From contig JAJXXN010000345.1 of NCBI GenBank assembly GCA_021781075.1, positions 1 through 6,325 of the forward strand: a stretch of DNA of 6,325 bases, given 5' to 3'. A program made the position numbers and the translations under genes. Below the pieces are notes generated by a model that saw nothing but the letters and a program-made list of their open reading frames with translations, was not told the origin of the DNA and ran no database searches. Positions 6,069 through 6,325 of this stretch are shown here, one piece after another (the stretch's first letter is position 1; every line of letters begins with the position of its first letter). This DNA is from Acidobacteriota bacterium. GTDB lineage: Bacteria; Acidobacteriota; Terriglobia; Terriglobales; Acidobacteriaceae.

Positions 6069-6115
6069 GGGCATGGACCGTTACCCACCGTGCTGCGCCG
6101 GCGGGCGCACCCCTT
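6069..6115. other. Probable junction between unrelated genomic segments
   Basis: The GAF gene from the left and the minus-strand gene from the right both stop resembling their families inside this interval. Bases up to about 6068 read as GAF on the plus strand. Bases from about 6116 rightward read as a secreted-protein N-terminus on the minus strand. The interval fits neither frame clearly, so the exact breakpoint cannot be set. GC content rises from about 60% on the left to well above 70% on the right (counted by eye over 6121-6240). No terminal inverted repeat, transposase or tRNA marks the site, so an assembly or cloning chimera is the simplest explanation. Confidence 0.65.
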
Positions 6116-6262
6116 CGCCCGCATCTTGCTCGACGGCGTCTCTTCCTTCCAGGCGGCCGGGGCGTTCGCCCGCAGCCCGGCCCACTCGACCTCGGCCCCC
6201 TTGTCGTCGGCGGACACGGCGGCCGCGACGACCAGGCCGGCGGCGGCCAACAGCGAGCGCAT
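6116..6262 (-). CDS. N-terminal fragment of a secreted planctomycete-type protein
   Basis: The minus strand from ATG 6262 encodes a signal peptide (residues 1-18: basic start, Ala/Leu/Val core, AVSA before DDK) and then the start of a mature domain, VEWAGLRANAPAAWKEE (25-41), ending at SSKMRA (44-49). The W-x-GL-x-A-x-xPAAWK-x-E-x-PS-x-x-MR pattern matches secreted proteins of unknown function common in Gemmata-like planctomycetes, judged from memory. In those proteins an aromatic-rich QFxLP stretch follows MR; here the frame goes on into unrelated residues, so I end the fragment at about 6116. The start is supported by GGAGAG at 6274-6269, six bases upstream. A TTG further upstream at 6307 is in frame but overlaps the -10 box and is unlikely. 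Codons end mainly in C, unlike the other minus-strand genes here, which favour G. Confidence 0.6.
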
Positions 6263-6298
6263 GGGGTTCTCTCCGGCGGACGGGGACGACCGGAGGGG

Positions 6299-6304
6299 AT
6301 TGTA
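6299..6304 (-). promoter_or_regulatory. Putative -10 box for the minus-strand secreted protein gene
   Basis: TACAAT on the minus strand (6304 to 6299) is one base from the consensus -10 hexamer. It lies 36 bases ahead of the ATG at 6262, leaving room for a short leader with the GGAGAG site. A matching -35 would fall at the window edge and cannot be checked. Confidence 0.45.
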
Positions 6305-6325
6305 CAAGCCGCCGGGCCGGGCGGT

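Noticed and set aside
5966..6115. Continuation of the minus-strand secreted protein leftward to 5966
   Set aside because: From about 6068 leftward it is antisense to the GAF coding region, and the translation no longer matches the secreted-protein pattern.
6069..6325. Continuation of the GAF protein reading frame to the window end
   Set aside because: The frame is open only because it is antisense to a GC-rich gene start; residues after 98 have no GAF character.

Overview
The first ~6.07 kb looks like ordinary chromosomal DNA of a high-GC Gram-negative bacterium, most likely an acidobacterium. That assignment is an inference from protein character: a TonB-terminated protein with an internal domain style I associate with Acidobacteriota, plus a small four-cysteine protein and a small Lys/Arg-rich protein that also look acidobacterial. 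No rRNA or other taxonomic marker is present. The last ~210-250 bases look different and resemble planctomycete (Gemmata-like) DNA, so the window appears to be a join of two genomes.

Layout: (1) minus strand, 1-603, a MarC-family multi-pass membrane protein cut by the window edge. (2) A 69-base divergent spacer, then plus-strand 673-1422, a SPOUT RNA 2'-O-methyltransferase of the TrmH/TrmJ type. (3) Plus-strand 1590-3623, a 677-residue exported Gln/Ala/Pro-rich protein ending in a TonB-like C-terminal domain. (4) A strong inverted repeat at 3640-3671 between convergent genes. (5) Minus-strand 3693-3866, a 57-residue very basic protein with a GTG start that is easy to miss, divergent from plus-strand 3914-4192, a 92-residue four-cysteine (zinc-ribbon-like) protein. 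(6) Plus-strand 4290-4568, a 92-residue protein with two membrane segments. (7) Plus-strand 4687-5706, MoaA, the radical-SAM enzyme of molybdenum cofactor synthesis, complete with both cysteine clusters and the C-terminal Gly-Gly. (8) Plus-strand from 5775, the start of a GAF-domain protein that loses sense near 6068. (9) Minus-strand from 6262 toward ~6116, the start of a secreted planctomycete-type protein with its own ribosome binding site and -10 box, also losing sense at the same place.

The genes do not form one pathway. Most have their own spacer and several spacers hold hairpins, so they look like independent units. No mobile element, CRISPR array, tRNA or rRNA was seen. I did not find a convincing new multi-gene system. 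The points most worth a second look are the two-sided gene break near 6069-6115, the overlooked small basic gene, and the unusual TonB-domain protein.
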